A DNA stretch of 64,000 nucleotides from Acidovorax radicis (GTDB lineage Bacteria; Pseudomonadota; Gammaproteobacteria; Burkholderiales; Burkholderiaceae_C), in the NCBI RefSeq assembly GCF_020510705.1, contig NZ_CP075184.1:2914001-2978000 (forward strand), in the 5' to 3' direction. How positions within the stretch are numbered: position 1 is the first letter of the stretch; each line of letters begins with the position of its first letter. Below are positions 28,601 to 37,085 of the stretch, one piece after another. The position numbers and the translations under genes are program-made. Below the pieces are notes generated by a model, which made no database searches, was not told where the DNA came from, and worked only from the letters and a program-made list of their open reading frames with translations.

Positions 28601-29506
28601 TCAACGCGCGGGCGTTGCAACGGTGGGCGCGGGGCGCTCCGGGGGCAGTTCGGCCGCAGCCTTCATTTCCTGCTCGTTGCGCCACTCGGCGATCGACTTG
28701 ATGACCAGCGTGACCAGCGCCAGCAAGGCCAGCAGCGATGCGGCGGCAAATGCAGCCACGGATTGGTACTCGTTGTAGAGGATCTCGACATGCAACGGAA
28801 TGGTGTTGGTCTGACCCCGGATATGGCCTGAAACGACGGACACCGCGCCGAATTCGCCCATGGCCCGCGCGTTGCACAAGATCACGCCATACAGCAACCC
28901 CCACTTGATGTTGGGCAGCGTGACGTGCCAGAAGGTCTGCCAACCGGTGGCCCCCAGCACGATGGCGGCCTGCTCCTCGTCATTGCCCTGGGCCTGCATC
29001 AGCGGGATCAGCTCGCGCGCGATGAACGGGAAGGTCACGAAGATGGTGGCCAGCACGATGCCCGGCACGGCAAAGACGATCTTGATGTCGTGCGCCTGCA
29101 GCCAGGGGCCAAACCAGCCATTGGCACCAAACATCAGCACATACACCAGCCCGGCCACCACGGGGGACACCGAGAACGGCAAATCCACCAGCGTGGTCAA
29201 AAAGGCCTTGCCCTTGAACTCGTATTTGGCAATGCACCACGCAGCGGCCACGCCAAACACCAGGTTCAGCGGCACGGCAATCAGCGCGGTGATCAGCGTG
29301 AGCTTGATGGCCGACCACGCGTCGGGCTCACGCAGGCCGTCGAGATACGCACCAAAGCCCTTGCGCAGCGCCTCGGCAAACACGGCGGCCAGCGGCAGCA
29401 CCAGAAACAGCAGCATGAATGCCAGCGCGATGGCGATCAACGTGTAGCGCACCCAGGGGGCCTCGGTGGTTCCAGCCCGCGCACGGCGAACAGTACGGGT
29501 ATTCAT
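28601..29506 (-). CDS. cysW: Sulfate ABC transporter permease CysW
   Basis: A membrane-spanning subunit of 301 residues with about six helices. The EAA-type coupling loop reads [19 protein letters not shown], and the CysW signature [15 protein letters not shown] is clear. The start [13 protein letters not shown] excludes an upstream extension that would cross an R2 repeat. The C-terminal tail is Pro/Ala-rich ([15 protein letters not shown]). It partners CysT and is energised by CysA. Confidence 0.95.
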   Translation of the reverse strand: MNTRTVRRARAGTTEAPWVRYTLIAIALAFMLLFLVLPLAAVFAEALRKGFGAYLDGLREPDAWSAIKLTLITALIAVPLNLVFGVAAAWCIAKYEFKGKAFLTTLVDLPFSVSPVVAGLVYVLMFGANGWFGPWLQAHDIKIVFAVPGIVLATIFVTFPFIARELIPLMQAQGNDEEQAAIVLGATGWQTFWHVTLPNIKWGLLYGVILCNARAMGEFGAVSVVSGHIRGQTNTIPLHVEILYNEYQSVAAFAAASLLALLALVTLVIKSIAEWRNEQEMKAAAELPPERPAPTVATPAR

Positions 29507-29527
29507 ATCAGCCTTCCATGGCGCATT

Positions 29528-29645
29528 GCGATCGAAGCTGGCGCGGCCCAGACCAGTGCACCCGTGGAACTGGCTCTGCCAGGCCACCGGGTGCGTCCCC
29601 CTCCCAAAGGAGAGGGGGAAGGCGCGAAGCGACTCAAGGGGTGTT
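29528..29645 (-). repeat. GC-rich post-stop repeat, family R2, copy 3
   Basis: Fills the cysT-cysW gap. On the minus strand after the cysT stop: CACCCCTTGAGTCGCTTCGC, CCTTCCCCCTCTCCTTTGGG, then CCCGGTGGCCTGGCAGAGCC and the GGTGCACTGGTCTGGGCCGC module. Confidence 0.8.
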
Positions 29646-30473
29646 TCATGACTTCCGGCGCTGCCAGGCCTGCAGCGCGTTGATGACCAGCAGCAGAATG
29701 AACGAGATGATCAGCATGACCACCGCCACGGCGGTAGCGCCCGCGTAGTCGTACTGCTCCAGCTTGCCGATGATGATGAGCGGCGTGATTTCAGACACCA
29801 TGGGCATGTTGCCTGCGATGAAGATGACCGAACCATATTCACCCACCGCCCGTGCAAAAGCCATGGCAAAGCCCGTGAGCAAGGCAGGAGTGATGGACGG
29901 CAGGATGACCTTGGTGAAGGTTTGCCAGCGGGTGGCACCAAGGCAGGTGGCCGCCTCTTCGAGCTCTTTTTCAGAGTCTTCGAGCACGGGCTGCACCGTG
30001 CGCACCACAAACGGCAGGCCGATGAAGATCAACGCGATAACGATGCCGGCCGGCTTGAAGGCCAGCTGAATCCCCAGTGGCTCCAGATACTGGCCGACCC
30101 AGCCATTGCCCGCCAGCAAGGCCGTCAGCGAGATACCGGCCACGGCGGTGGGCAGCGCAAACGGCAGGTCCACCAACGCGTCCACGATCTTCTTGCCCGG
30201 GAACTTGTAGCGCACCAGCACCCAGGCGATCAGCAGGCCAAACACCAGGTTGACCAGCGCCGCAAGAAACGACGCGCCAAAAGTGAGCCGGTACGAAGCA
30301 AGCACCCGCGGCGCACTGATGGCTGCCCAGAACTGCTCCCAGGTCAGCGTGAAGGTCTTGAAGACCAGTGCTGACAACGGGATCAGGACGATGATGCTCA
30401 AGTAAAAGAGCGTGTAGCCCAGCGTCAGCCCGAAGCCGGGCAGCACCCTCTTCGCGCTCTTATTTCGATTCAT
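29646..30473 (-). CDS. cysT: Sulfate ABC transporter permease CysT (CysU)
   Basis: The second membrane subunit, 275 residues with about six hydrophobic segments. The family signatures [16 protein letters not shown] at the N-terminus and [18 protein letters not shown] before the last helices identify CysT. The coupling loop is [15 protein letters not shown]. It lies between sbp and cysW, separated from each by R2-bearing spacers of about 140-160 bases, unusually long for subunits of one complex. Confidence 0.95.
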   Translation of the reverse strand: MNRNKSAKRVLPGFGLTLGYTLFYLSIIVLIPLSALVFKTFTLTWEQFWAAISAPRVLASYRLTFGASFLAALVNLVFGLLIAWVLVRYKFPGKKIVDALVDLPFALPTAVAGISLTALLAGNGWVGQYLEPLGIQLAFKPAGIVIALIFIGLPFVVRTVQPVLEDSEKELEEAATCLGATRWQTFTKVILPSITPALLTGFAMAFARAVGEYGSVIFIAGNMPMVSEITPLIIIGKLEQYDYAGATAVAVVMLIISFILLLVINALQAWQRRKS

Positions 30474-30502
30474 AGCAAACTATTTTTCCGGGTAACGCTA
30501 AA

Positions 30503-30634
30503 AACTGACGCGGCCCAGGCCAGGGCCACCGTGCAAGGGCCGCCCCGCCGCACGGGTGGCGTCCCCCTTCCCGAATTGCGCAGCGATTCGAGACAAGGGG
30601 GAAGGCGCGCAGCGCCTCAGGGGGTTGTTCACTA
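30503..30634 (-). repeat. GC-rich post-stop repeat, family R2, copy 4
   Basis: Occupies the sbp-cysT gap. On the minus strand after the sbp stop: CCCCCTGAGGCGCTGCGCGC, CTTCCCCCTTGTCTCG, then GGGGGACGCCACCCGTGC and the GGCCCTGGCCTGGGCCGCGT module. The CCCCC/GGGGG pair can form a hairpin. Confidence 0.8.
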
Positions 30635-31639
30635 CTACTTGGCGCCAGGCGTGTAGAGCTTGTCGAACTGGCCGCCATCATTGAAGTGCACTTTTTGCGC
30701 TTCGGTCAGCGAGCCGAAATACTTGGCCACCGTGAACTGCTTGAGCGGCTTGAAGGTGCCGGCGTATTTCTTGAGCACGGCTTCCGAGCGGGGGCGGATG
30801 GCGTGCTTGGCCGCGATCTCTTGCGCCTCTTCGGAGTACAGGTAGTCCAGATAAGCCTTGGCCAGCTGGGCGGTGCCCTTCTTGGCCACGGTGCGCTCCA
30901 CCACGGCCACGGGGTTCTCGGCCACCACGCTCACCGAGGGATAGATCGCATCGACCTTGCCCGCGCCAAACTCGCGGTTGATGGATACCACTTCGGACTC
31001 AAAAGTGATCAGCACGTCGCCCTGGTTGCGCTGCAGGAAGGTCGCTGTCGCATCGCGCCCACCCTTGGCCAGCACGGGCACGTTCTTGTAGAGCTTGCCC
31101 ACAAACTCGGCCGCCTGCGCTTCGGTGCCGCCCTTTTCGCGCACCGCGCCCCAGGCCGCCAGGTAGGCATAGCGGCCGTTGCCGCCGGTCTTGGGGTTCA
31201 CCACAATCACTTGAACACCGGGCTTGATGAGGTCTTCCCAGTCCTTGATGTTCTTGGGGTTGCCATTGCGCACCAGGAACAACATGGTGGAGGTGGTGGG
31301 CGATGCGTCGTTGGGAAACTTCTTGGCCCAGTCTTTCGCCACCACGCCGTTGTCAGCGAGGAACTGCACGTCGGTGGTGGTGTTCATGGTGACCACGTCG
31401 GCCGCCAGTCCATCATTGACGGCACGCGCCTGGGCGCTGGAGCCGGCATGCGACTGGTCGATCTTTATGTCCTGGCCTGTGGTCTTCTTGTAGTGCGCGA
31501 CGAAGGCGGTGTTGTAGTCCTTGTAGAACTCGCGCGCCACGTCATACGAAACATTCAACAGCGAATTTTGCGCAGCCGCCATGCCGCTGGCGGCCAGTGC
31601 GACTGAGGCCAAAAGGGTTTTGAGCTTCAAAGAATTCAT
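30635..31639 (-). CDS. sbp: Sulfate-binding periplasmic protein
   Basis: Captures sulfate (possibly thiosulfate) for CysTWA. The 334-residue protein has a signal peptide ending SGMAAAQ, then LLNVSYDVAREFYKDYN, the family opening. Later family stretches are DQSHAGSSAQARAV, DVVTMNTTTDVQFLA and NPKTGGNGRYAYLAAWG. It is the first gene of the leftward sulfate cluster; the AT-rich region upstream carries a palindrome likely used for sulfur-responsive control. Confidence 0.95.
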   Translation of the reverse strand: MNSLKLKTLLASVALAASGMAAAQNSLLNVSYDVAREFYKDYNTAFVAHYKKTTGQDIKIDQSHAGSSAQARAVNDGLAADVVTMNTTTDVQFLADNGVVAKDWAKKFPNDASPTTSTMLFLVRNGNPKNIKDWEDLIKPGVQVIVVNPKTGGNGRYAYLAAWGAVREKGGTEAQAAEFVGKLYKNVPVLAKGGRDATATFLQRNQGDVLITFESEVVSINREFGAGKVDAIYPSVSVVAENPVAVVERTVAKKGTAQLAKAYLDYLYSEEAQEIAAKHAIRPRSEAVLKKYAGTFKPLKQFTVAKYFGSLTEAQKVHFNDGGQFDKLYTPGAK

Positions 31640-31702
31640 GGTGGCTGGTCTTTAGAGGTACGGAAGATGCTCCATTGTGTGGAGCACATGCTTAAAACTC
31701 AA

Positions 31703-31716
31703 AAGAATATATTCTT
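31703..31716. promoter_or_regulatory. Palindrome in the sbp promoter region
   Basis: AAGAATATATTCTT, a perfect 14-bp palindrome in an AT-rich stretch 64 bases upstream of the sbp start. CysB-type LysR regulators activate sulfate uptake genes from AT-rich sites, so this is a candidate activator site. The family is known; the binding is inferred. Confidence 0.45.
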
Positions 31717-31809
31717 GTTAAATAATCATTTTTTTGAATATAGAAAATTGAGCCGCATTTTTTGCCCCGCTTTTTAGCAGATTGCCGTGGGTGGTTTTAT
31801 GCCCACATT

Positions 31810-31872
31810 TAAGGCAATATCAGGCTGCAGCGCTTATGCATCAAGCGCAAACAGCTATCATTAAAATAGCAC
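31810..31872. repeat. Dispersed palindromic repeat, family R1, copy 6
   Basis: GGCTGCAGCGCTTATGCATC followed by AAGCGCAAACAGCTATCATT, ending AAATAGCACC like other copies. It lies between the hydrolase gene and the sbp promoter. Confidence 0.8.
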
Positions 31873-31894
31873 CCCTCGGCACCATGGCACCACC

Positions 31895-32503
31895 TCAGGA
31901 GCCAACCGTATCAGCCACACCGCGATGGGATGGCAGCGTCTGCGGGCCGGGCATGCCTCCCAGCGACTGCAGCAGGGCCCAGCCCAGCGGCCATTCGCCG
32001 TGGCCGGAGTCGATGTTGATATGGCCTGCGTTCTGCATGCGCACAAACTCGCTGCCCCAGGCGCGCGCATAGGCACCGGCGAGGCGGATGGGGCAATACG
32101 GGTCGTTGCTGCTGGCCACCACGATGGAGCGGTAGGGCAGCGCGGCACAAGGCACGGGGGCAAAGTCGCTCAGGATGGCGCGGCGCTCCGGGTCGGCAGG
32201 GGCCACAAGCAGCGCACCACATACACGGGCCGCCGCTTCGGGGCCCATGTGGGTGGTGGCCATACAGCCCAGGCTGTGCGCCACGATGACCACCGGGTTC
32301 GGTGCGGCCAACACGGTTTTCTCGAGCTGGCTCACCCAGGCGGCGCGCGTGGGCGTGATCCAGTCGTCCTGCACCACGCGACTGGCATGGGGCATGCGCT
32401 CAGCCCACAGACTTTGCCAGTGGCCGGGGCCGGAGTCGCGCCAGCCGGGCACGATGATGACGGAGGGGGTGGTCACAGTTTTAAAAAAAGGGCTGCCATC
32501 CAC
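31895..32503 (-). CDS. RBBP9/YdeN-type alpha/beta hydrolase
   Basis: A small serine hydrolase of 202 residues. PGWRDSGPGHWQSLW near the N-terminus is the family hallmark. The nucleophile is in AHSLGC (about residue 77), the Asp in SSNDPYCP (about 134) and the His in NAGHINIDSG (about 160). The start is a GTG; a second GTG nine codons on is possible. It follows the peroxiredoxin by 51 bases on the same strand and may be co-transcribed. The substrate is unknown. Confidence 0.9.
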   Translation of the reverse strand: MDGSPFFKTVTTPSVIIVPGWRDSGPGHWQSLWAERMPHASRVVQDDWITPTRAAWVSQLEKTVLAAPNPVVIVAHSLGCMATTHMGPEAAARVCGALLVAPADPERRAILSDFAPVPCAALPYRSIVVASSNDPYCPIRLAGAYARAWGSEFVRMQNAGHINIDSGHGEWPLGWALLQSLGGMPGPQTLPSHRGVADTVGS

Positions 32504-32554
32504 GGCACGGCCGATGGCAATACCGCTCTGCTTTCCGTGGGCTGGGTGGTTGGC

Positions 32555-33196
32555 TCACTTGTTCGGCTGGGGCGTGATGCGCAGATAGGGGCGCAAGGCC
32601 TTGAACCCCTTGGGGAAACGCTGCGCGATCTCGGCCGGGTCTTGCAGGCTGGGCACGATGATCACGTCGTCCCCATCGCGCCAGTTGGCGGGCGTTGCCA
32701 CCTTGTGGCTGTCGGTGAGCTGCAGCGAGTCGATCACGCGCAGGATCTCGTCAAAATTGCGCCCCGTGCTGGCCGGGTAGGTGAACGTGGTGCGGATGCG
32801 TTTTTGCGGGTCGATGATGAACACGCTGCGCACCGTCACGGTGGTCGATGCGTTGGGGTGGATCATGTCGTACAGGTCGGCCACCTTTTTGTCCGCATCG
32901 GCCAGGATGGGGAAGTTGACGGTGGTGTTCTGCGTGTCGTTGATGTCGCCCACCCAGCGGTTGTGCGAATCGACAGGGTCCACGCTCACGGCGATGGGCT
33001 TGACGTTACGGCGGGCAAATTCGCTGGCCAAGGCGGCGGTTTTGCCAAGCTCGGTGGTGCACACGGGCGTGAAGTCGGCGGGGTGCGAGAACAGCACCAC
33101 CCACGAATCGCCGGCCCACTCATGAAAGTGGATGGGGCCGGCGGTGGAGTCCTGCGTGAAGTCGGGGGCGGTGTCGCCAAGGCGGAGAGTCGTCAT
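32555..33196 (-). CDS. 1-Cys peroxiredoxin (Prx6 type)
   Basis: Reduces peroxides in the cytoplasm. The 213-residue protein has the peroxidatic Cys in HPADFTPVCTTE (near residue 47), the conserved DSHNRWVGDI and a long C-terminal domain ending PKGFKALRPYLR, as in Prx6 subfamily members. No resolving Cys is visible. The start MTTLRLGDTAPDF has AAGGGG upstream. The promoter region is AT-rich (AAACAAATATATCG), similar in feel to the sbp promoter, hinting at shared sulfur/oxidative control, though this is only an impression. Confidence 0.93.
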   Translation of the reverse strand: MTTLRLGDTAPDFTQDSTAGPIHFHEWAGDSWVVLFSHPADFTPVCTTELGKTAALASEFARRNVKPIAVSVDPVDSHNRWVGDINDTQNTTVNFPILADADKKVADLYDMIHPNASTTVTVRSVFIIDPQKRIRTTFTYPASTGRNFDEILRVIDSLQLTDSHKVATPANWRDGDDVIIVPSLQDPAEIAQRFPKGFKALRPYLRITPQPNK

Positions 33197-33492
33197 ACAA
33201 AAAACCCCTTGCGGATTGCGGTAAGGGCATTCTGCGGCGCCGTCTTTAAAACCCAAACAAATATATCGTTTTTATTTAATCGCCAAAACATCTAAAGACC
33301 GCTATGAATGCGCTTCCCGAATCAAGCGGAAAGCGTGCGCTGCGGATCGGGATGGGCTGAGCAGAACCGCATGGCTTCCAGTGCCGGGAGAGGGGCACAG
33401 CCACGCAGGGTCCCCTTCTTGCACGCTATCGAGTTGCCACAAACAGGCCCGGCGGTGCGCCGATGCCCCCACAGGGGCGCAAGGTTGGCCGG

Positions 33493-34440
33493 TCAGATGT
33501 CTGCGCCACCCACACCCTGGAGGGCAAGCCTTGTGCTCAAGCTGCTGCGCCCGGGCATGGCCTCGCCCAGGTAGTCCAGGAACCGCCGCACCGCAGGCGA
33601 CAGGCCCCGGCGCGACGGGAACACCGCATGCACGATGGCAGGTGCCGGCGCCCAGGCGGGCAACACGCGCACCAGCCGGCGCTCGCGCATTTCGTCTTGG
33701 CACATGTAGTCAGGCATCCAGCACATGCCGGTGCCGGCCACGGCCGCGATCTTGAGCGTGAGCAGATCATCGGCCACATACCGCGGGGTGTGGTGCACCA
33801 CCTGGTGCACACCGCCAGGGCCGATCAGGTTCCAGGTAGAGCGGCCATCGGGTGCCGACATGGCAATGCTGTCGATGCGCGCCAGGTCTTCCAGGGTCTC
33901 GGGGGTGCCTTGCCGCATGAGCAGATCGGGGCTGGCCACGAGGATCTGCGTGGCATGGTCCAGCCGCTTGACCACCATGCTCCCGCTGTCGTCCACCGAG
34001 GGGCGCACGCGCAGCGCCACATCAATGCCCTCCTCCACCAGATTCACCGCGCGGTTGGTCACAAGCATCTCGATCCGCACCTCTTTGTAGGTGGCGAGAA
34101 ACTGCGGCATCAGATCGGCCACCACGGTTTGTGCCAGTGTTACTGCGCAACTCACGCGCACGGTGCCACGTGGGGTCGTCTGCACCTGGGCCACGGTGTC
34201 AGCAGCGGCCTGGGCCGATTCGCGCATGGCCTGGCAGTGGCGCAGATAGGCCTCGCCCACCTCGGTCAGGGACAGCTTGCGCGTGGTGCGCTGCAACAGC
34301 CGCACGCCCAGCTGCGTTTCCAGCTCGGACACCCGCCGCGACAGGCGCGACTTGGGAATGCCCAGCGCCCGGCCTGCAGCGGCAAAACCGCCCCGCTCCA
34401 CCACTTCGGCGAAATACAGCATGTCATTGAGGTCTTGCAT
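33493..34440 (-). CDS. LysR-family regulator divergent from azoR
   Basis: A LysR-type transcription factor of about 315 residues. The N-terminal HTH contains [20 protein letters not shown] and a linker helix; the rest is a substrate-binding-like domain. I chose [10 protein letters not shown] as the start because an upstream ATG three codons earlier lies inside a palindromic operator and the shorter form matches the family. It is transcribed away from azoR, and the shared palindrome suggests that it regulates azoR and itself, probably in response to quinone or electrophile stress. Confidence 0.92.
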   Translation of the reverse strand: MQDLNDMLYFAEVVERGGFAAAGRALGIPKSRLSRRVSELETQLGVRLLQRTTRKLSLTEVGEAYLRHCQAMRESAQAAADTVAQVQTTPRGTVRVSCAVTLAQTVVADLMPQFLATYKEVRIEMLVTNRAVNLVEEGIDVALRVRPSVDDSGSMVVKRLDHATQILVASPDLLMRQGTPETLEDLARIDSIAMSAPDGRSTWNLIGPGGVHQVVHHTPRYVADDLLTLKIAAVAGTGMCWMPDYMCQDEMRERRLVRVLPAWAPAPAIVHAVFPSRRGLSPAVRRFLDYLGEAMPGRSSLSTRLALQGVGGADI

Positions 34441-34447
34441 AGGGAGC

Positions 34448-34469
34448 ATTGTTCTATGGATAGAACAAT
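34448..34469. promoter_or_regulatory. Operator palindrome between LysR gene and azoR
   Basis: ATTGTTCTAT-GG-ATAGAACAAT, a perfect 10-bp inverted repeat with a 2-bp centre, in the divergent intergenic region. It contains T-N11-A options typical of LysR sites. It abuts the regulator's own start, consistent with autorepression. Confidence 0.75.
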
Positions 34470-34569
34470 CTATCGCAATTTTGCTGGCTTATCAACAAAA
34501 CGACATCTAACCACAATTGACCCCATGGCCACACGTGGTGGCTCCCTTACAACCCCCCCGGAGAACCTC

Positions 34570-35211
34570 ATGCAACTGCTTCACATCGATTCCGCCATCA
34601 CCGGTGCCAATTCCGTTTCGCGTCAGCTGACCGCACAGATCGTGGCCGCCTATCAGGCCAACCACCCCGGCACCCAGGTCAGCTACCTCGACCTGGTGGC
34701 CAATGCCCCCGCCCACTTCACCATGGACGCGATGGCACCCCGCACCGGCCAGACCGATGGCCTGAGCGAAGCACAAAAGCGCGAAAACGCAGTGTCCGAG
34801 CAACTGGTAAGCCAGTTCCTGGCGGCTGATGTGGTCGTGATCGGCGCCCCGTTCTACAACTTCAGCATCCCGACCCAGCTCAAGGCCTGGATCGACCGCA
34901 TCGCCCAGCCTGGCCGCACGTTCCACTACACCGCCAACGGCCCCGAAGGCCTGGCCAAGGGCAAGACGGTCATCATCGCCTCCACCCGCGGCGGCGTGTA
35001 CTCCACCAGCGAAGGTGGCCAGGCGATGGAACACCAGGAAAGCTACCTGAAGGTCGTGCTGGGCTTCTTCGGCGTGACCGACGTGCGTTTTGTGCGCGCT
35101 GAAGGCGTGGCCATGGGCGACGCCGCCAAGGCCGCCGCACTGGAGAGCGCCACCCAGGCCATCCGCAGCCAGGCCGCCGCCAACCAGGCCCAGGCCACGC
35201 AAGCGGCTTGA
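34570..35211 (+). CDS. azoR: FMN-dependent NADH:quinone/azo reductase AzoR
   Basis: A flavodoxin-fold two-electron reductase of azo dyes and quinones. The 213-residue protein has the FMN-contact [18 protein letters not shown] and the STRGGVYS loop, both as in E. coli AzoR. GGAG lies seven bases before the ATG. The open frame runs far upstream but only antisense to the LysR gene. The C-terminus has an extra Ala/Gln-rich tail ([13 protein letters not shown]). A terminator follows. Confidence 0.94.
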   Translation: MQLLHIDSAITGANSVSRQLTAQIVAAYQANHPGTQVSYLDLVANAPAHFTMDAMAPRTGQTDGLSEAQKRENAVSEQLVSQFLAADVVVIGAPFYNFSIPTQLKAWIDRIAQPGRTFHYTANGPEGLAKGKTVIIASTRGGVYSTSEGGQAMEHQESYLKVVLGFFGVTDVRFVRAEGVAMGDAAKAAALESATQAIRSQAAANQAQATQAA

Positions 35212-35274
35212 TTCAGTGAGTGACACCCAGGGCGCCCCAGGCACCCTGCGTTGTCTTTTCGCTCTCGCCATGTA

Positions 35275-35301
35275 AAAAGCCCGGACTTGCGCCGGGCTTT
35301 T
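35275..35301 (+). terminator. Rho-independent terminator of azoR
   Basis: AAAAGCCCGG stem, ACTTGCG loop, CCGGGCTTTT stem, then CATTTTT. Confidence 0.85.
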
Positions 35302-35311
35302 CATTTTTCGA

Positions 35312-35382
35312 CCTCATTTTGATAAAAACACGCTGTAGCGCCCGTCTATAAAGCGCGAGCAGCTATCGATCCAGTAGCAACT
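35312..35382. repeat. Dispersed palindromic repeat, family R1, copy 7
   Basis: GCTGTAGCGCCCGTCTATAA followed by AGCGCGAGCAGCTATCGATC. Central arms are diverged; flanks TTTTGATA and AGTAGCAAC match the family. It lies between convergent azoR and the FMN reductase gene. Confidence 0.75.
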
Positions 35383-35390
35383 GAATCAGA

Positions 35391-35939
35391 TCAGTTGTGC
35401 TTCTTGACCCAGTCCACGTATTTGGTCACCCAGGCTCGCAGAAACTCGCGGCTGGCGGCACCAATGCTGCCATCGGCATCAAACAAGCCATCCTTGGCAT
35501 GAATGAAACCTTCGGGCTGGCCCAGCGTGGGCATGTCCAGGTAGGCCAGCACGTTGCGCAGATGCTGCTGCGACATCGCCGTGCCAATGGCGCCCACCGA
35601 CGCACCAATCACCCCCGCAGGCTTGCCAGCCCAGGCGCTTTGGCCATAAGGGCGCGAAGCGTGGTCAATGGCGTTTTTGAGCACGCCCGGAATCGAGCGG
35701 TTGTATTCAGCGGTCACAAACAGCACGCCCTGCGCCGCCTTGATCTCGCCCTTCAGGCGCACCACCGAAGCCGCTTGCTGGCCATCGTCGTCCTGGTTGT
35801 AGAGCGGCAAGTCGTCGATGCGCAGCTGGGTGAATTTCACATCCGGCGGCGCCAGGCGTGCCAGCCCGGTGGCCAGCTGGCGGTTGAAAGAATCCTTGCG
35901 CAGGCTGCCGACGATGACGGCGATGTTGAGCTGGGCCAT
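35391..35939 (-). CDS. NADPH-dependent FMN reductase (ChrR/YieF-like)
   Basis: A flavodoxin-like quinone reductase of 182 residues. IVGSLRKDSFNRQLA binds the FMN phosphate, VTAEYNRSIPGVLKNAIDH is the family signature and GASVGAIGTAMSQQHLR follows. The pattern is close to E. coli ChrR. AAGGAG is seven bases upstream. With azoR it forms a pair of convergent quinone/azo reductases, plausible for electrophile detoxification. Confidence 0.93.
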   Translation of the reverse strand: MAQLNIAVIVGSLRKDSFNRQLATGLARLAPPDVKFTQLRIDDLPLYNQDDDGQQAASVVRLKGEIKAAQGVLFVTAEYNRSIPGVLKNAIDHASRPYGQSAWAGKPAGVIGASVGAIGTAMSQQHLRNVLAYLDMPTLGQPEGFIHAKDGLFDADGSIGAASREFLRAWVTKYVDWVKKHN

Positions 35940-36088
35940 GGTGAAACTCCTTGGTAGTCAATGAGGTGCAAGCCCGCAGGACCGCGACGGGGCCTTGAAA
36001 ATACGGGCCTCCCTATCGTAGGCCTCCCATATGACGCCATCAAGCGGCAGCGGCTCCGTGCGCACCCATCGCGGGGTATACCGAAGCA

Positions 36089-36160
36089 CTTTACTATCAA
36101 AAAAATAGCTGCTGGCGCTTTATACACAAGCGCCAGCAGCCGTTTTTATCTAAATAACCC
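36089..36160. repeat. Dispersed palindromic repeat, family R1, copy 8
   Basis: ATAGCTGCTGGCGCTTTATA followed by CACAAGCGCCAGCAGCCG: arms CTGCTGGCGCTT/AAGCGCCAGCAG, 12 bp perfect. Compensating changes keep the stem (GGC/GCC instead of AGC/GCT). Confidence 0.9.
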
Positions 36161-36169
36161 CCGGCGAAA

Positions 36170-36970
36170 TCAGAACCCGGGCAGCACCGACCCCTTGAAT
36201 TCCGTCTGGATGAACTGGCGCACTTCTTCCGAGTGGTAGGCCTTCACCAGCTTGGCCACCCAGGGCTTGTCCTTGTCGGCTTCGCGCACAGCGATCAGAT
36301 TGACATAGGGGCTCTTGGCGTTTTCTTGTGCAATCGCGTCCTTGCCAGGGTTCAGGCCCGCCGACAGCGCGAAGTTGGTGTTGATGGCCGAGGCGTCCAG
36401 GTCGTCCAGCGAACGGGGCAGCTGGGCGGCGTCCAGCTCCACAAACTTGAGCTTCTTGGGGTTGCTCACCACGTCCAGCGGCGTGGCCTTGAGGCCGGCG
36501 CCGTCACGCAGCTTGATCAGGCCCTTGTCCTGCAGCACCAGCAGCACGCGGCCGCCGTTGGTGGGGTCGTTGGGGATGCCGAACTTGGCGCCTTCCTTCA
36601 GGTCTTCGAGCTTCTTGACCTTCTTGGAATACAGGCCGATGGGGAAGTTGACGGTGTAGCCCGCAGACACCAGCTTGTAGCCACGGTCCTTGACCTGGGC
36701 GTCCAGGTAGGGCTTGTGCTGGTAGCTGTTGGCATCGAGGTCGCCCGCCGACAACGCAGCATTGGGCTGCACGTAATCGCTGAATTCAACGACCTGGATC
36801 TTGAGGCCGTCCTTCTCGGCGACCTTCTTGACCACTTCGAAAATCTGCGCGTGGGGGCCACCGGTCACGCCCACCTTGATGGGCTTGTCTTGCGCCAGCA
36901 CGCCGGTCGAAAAGCCAGCGGCCAAGGCCAGGGCGAGAGTGGTTTGCAGCAGCAGCGAGCGTTTGTTCAC
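36170..36970 (-). CDS. metQ: MetQ-type methionine-binding protein of an ABC importer
   Basis: A periplasmic D/L-methionine receptor of the NlpA family. The mature protein opens IKVGVTGGPHAQIFEVVKK; DLDANSYQHKPYLD and NTNFALSAGLNP are family stretches. Unlike E. coli MetQ it lacks a lipobox Cys: the signal ends STGVLAQD, so it should be soluble in the periplasm. I start at a GTG (NKRSLLLQTT) with AAAGGTG seven bases upstream; a GTG three codons earlier lacks a ribosome site. The cognate metI-metN genes are about 6.5 kb away on the same strand. A large nested dyad lies upstream. Confidence 0.9.
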   Translation of the reverse strand: MNKRSLLLQTTLALALAAGFSTGVLAQDKPIKVGVTGGPHAQIFEVVKKVAEKDGLKIQVVEFSDYVQPNAALSAGDLDANSYQHKPYLDAQVKDRGYKLVSAGYTVNFPIGLYSKKVKKLEDLKEGAKFGIPNDPTNGGRVLLVLQDKGLIKLRDGAGLKATPLDVVSNPKKLKFVELDAAQLPRSLDDLDASAINTNFALSAGLNPGKDAIAQENAKSPYVNLIAVREADKDKPWVAKLVKAYHSEEVRQFIQTEFKGSVLPGF

Positions 36971-37021
36971 GAAAGGCACCTTTGGATAAGAGATGTTTCA
37001 CATCCTAGGGTTTCACCGATA

Positions 37022-37079
37022 AAACACAAACGAATAGGTTTTCATGTCCTTACAACCTATTCGAATAACGATTGTGTTT
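37022..37079. promoter_or_regulatory. Nested inverted repeat upstream of metQ
   Basis: An inner pair CGAATAGGTT / AACCTATTCG with a 13-base spacer sits inside an outer pair AAACACAA / TTGTGTTT. All arms are perfect. It lies 52 bases before the metQ start, between it and the upstream gene's stop. It could be an operator, or a leader or terminator structure. Confidence 0.65.
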
Positions 37080-37085
37080 CGGCGT

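Noticed and set aside
36170..36979. Earlier GTG start for metQ
   Set aside because: It has no ribosome site at proper distance, whereas the GTG at 36970 has AAAGGTG seven bases upstream and gives a normal signal peptide.
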